This document shows positions 5,127 through 5,127 of a stretch of DNA of 5,127 nt, one piece after another. The notes beneath the pieces are model-generated. The model saw only the letters and a program-made list of their open reading frames with translations, did no database searches and was not told the origin of the DNA. The stretch's first letter is position 1; each line of letters starts with the position of its first letter. Made by a program: the position numbers and the translations under genes. The stretch is taken from positions 1 through 5,127 of the forward strand of contig CANHRF010000079.1 of assembly GCA_947463335.1 (NCBI GenBank), written 5' to 3'. This stretch comes from Actinomycetota bacterium. Its GTDB lineage: Bacteria > Actinomycetota > Actinomycetes > Nanopelagicales > Nanopelagicaceae.

Positions 5127-5127
5127 A

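Noticed and set aside
1..5127. Mobile element, CRISPR, tRNA or defence system
   Set aside because: No repeats with spacers, transposase or integrase motifs, cloverleaf-like sequence or known defence domains were seen; gene content and codon use look uniform and chromosomal.

Overview
The window looks like ordinary chromosome from a small-genome, moderate-GC (about mid-40s % by eye) actinobacterium. The best guess is a freshwater Nanopelagicales (acI, 'Candidatus Planktophila'-like) lineage. This rests on actinobacterial-style protein families (a CtaB of the K-x-R-V-x-E-L-L-L type, a TrmH/SpoU methyltransferase with the IENWQHD-N-IG motif) combined with lower GC than typical Actinobacteria. 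The taxonomic call is inference only. No tRNA, rRNA, insertion sequence, CRISPR array or phage gene is visible.

Layout: (1) positions 1-238, minus strand, hold the N-terminal part of ctaB (heme O synthase), cut by the window edge. (2) Divergent from it, 331-717 plus encodes a small one-helix membrane protein with a 25-residue Asp/Glu tail, followed closely by 742-1821 plus, a secreted YncE/YVTN-type beta-propeller. A perfect 14-bp inverted repeat with a T-rich tail lies between them and swallows the propeller's start codon. (3) On the minus strand, a four-helix membrane protein (2999-3349) and a PBP4/S13-family D-Ala-D-Ala carboxypeptidase (1811-2989) form a tight pair, whose end overlaps the propeller gene tail to tail by 11 bp. 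(4) Divergent from that pair is a TrmH-family RNA 2'-O-methyltransferase (3400-4050 plus). It converges, with a 4-bp gap, on a cytoplasmic TPR-repeat protein (4055-5008 minus). (5) The last 119 bases hold no gene start that can be seen. They carry an inverted repeat around a candidate -10 box for the TPR gene, and a 21-bp near-palindrome at the window end.

Functionally, much of the window concerns the cell envelope: heme O for the terminal oxidase, an exported propeller with a membrane-anchored acidic partner candidate, and peptidoglycan trimming. The methyltransferase and TPR protein are unrelated housekeeping or unknown functions. I do not see a clear undescribed multi-gene system. The most unusual points are the start codon buried in a terminator-like hairpin, the acidic-tail protein next to the propeller, the roughly 100-residue-short PBP4 homologue, the Glu-for-Asp change in the CtaB motif, and TANNNT boxes placed exactly 6 nt before start codons, suggesting leaderless transcripts.
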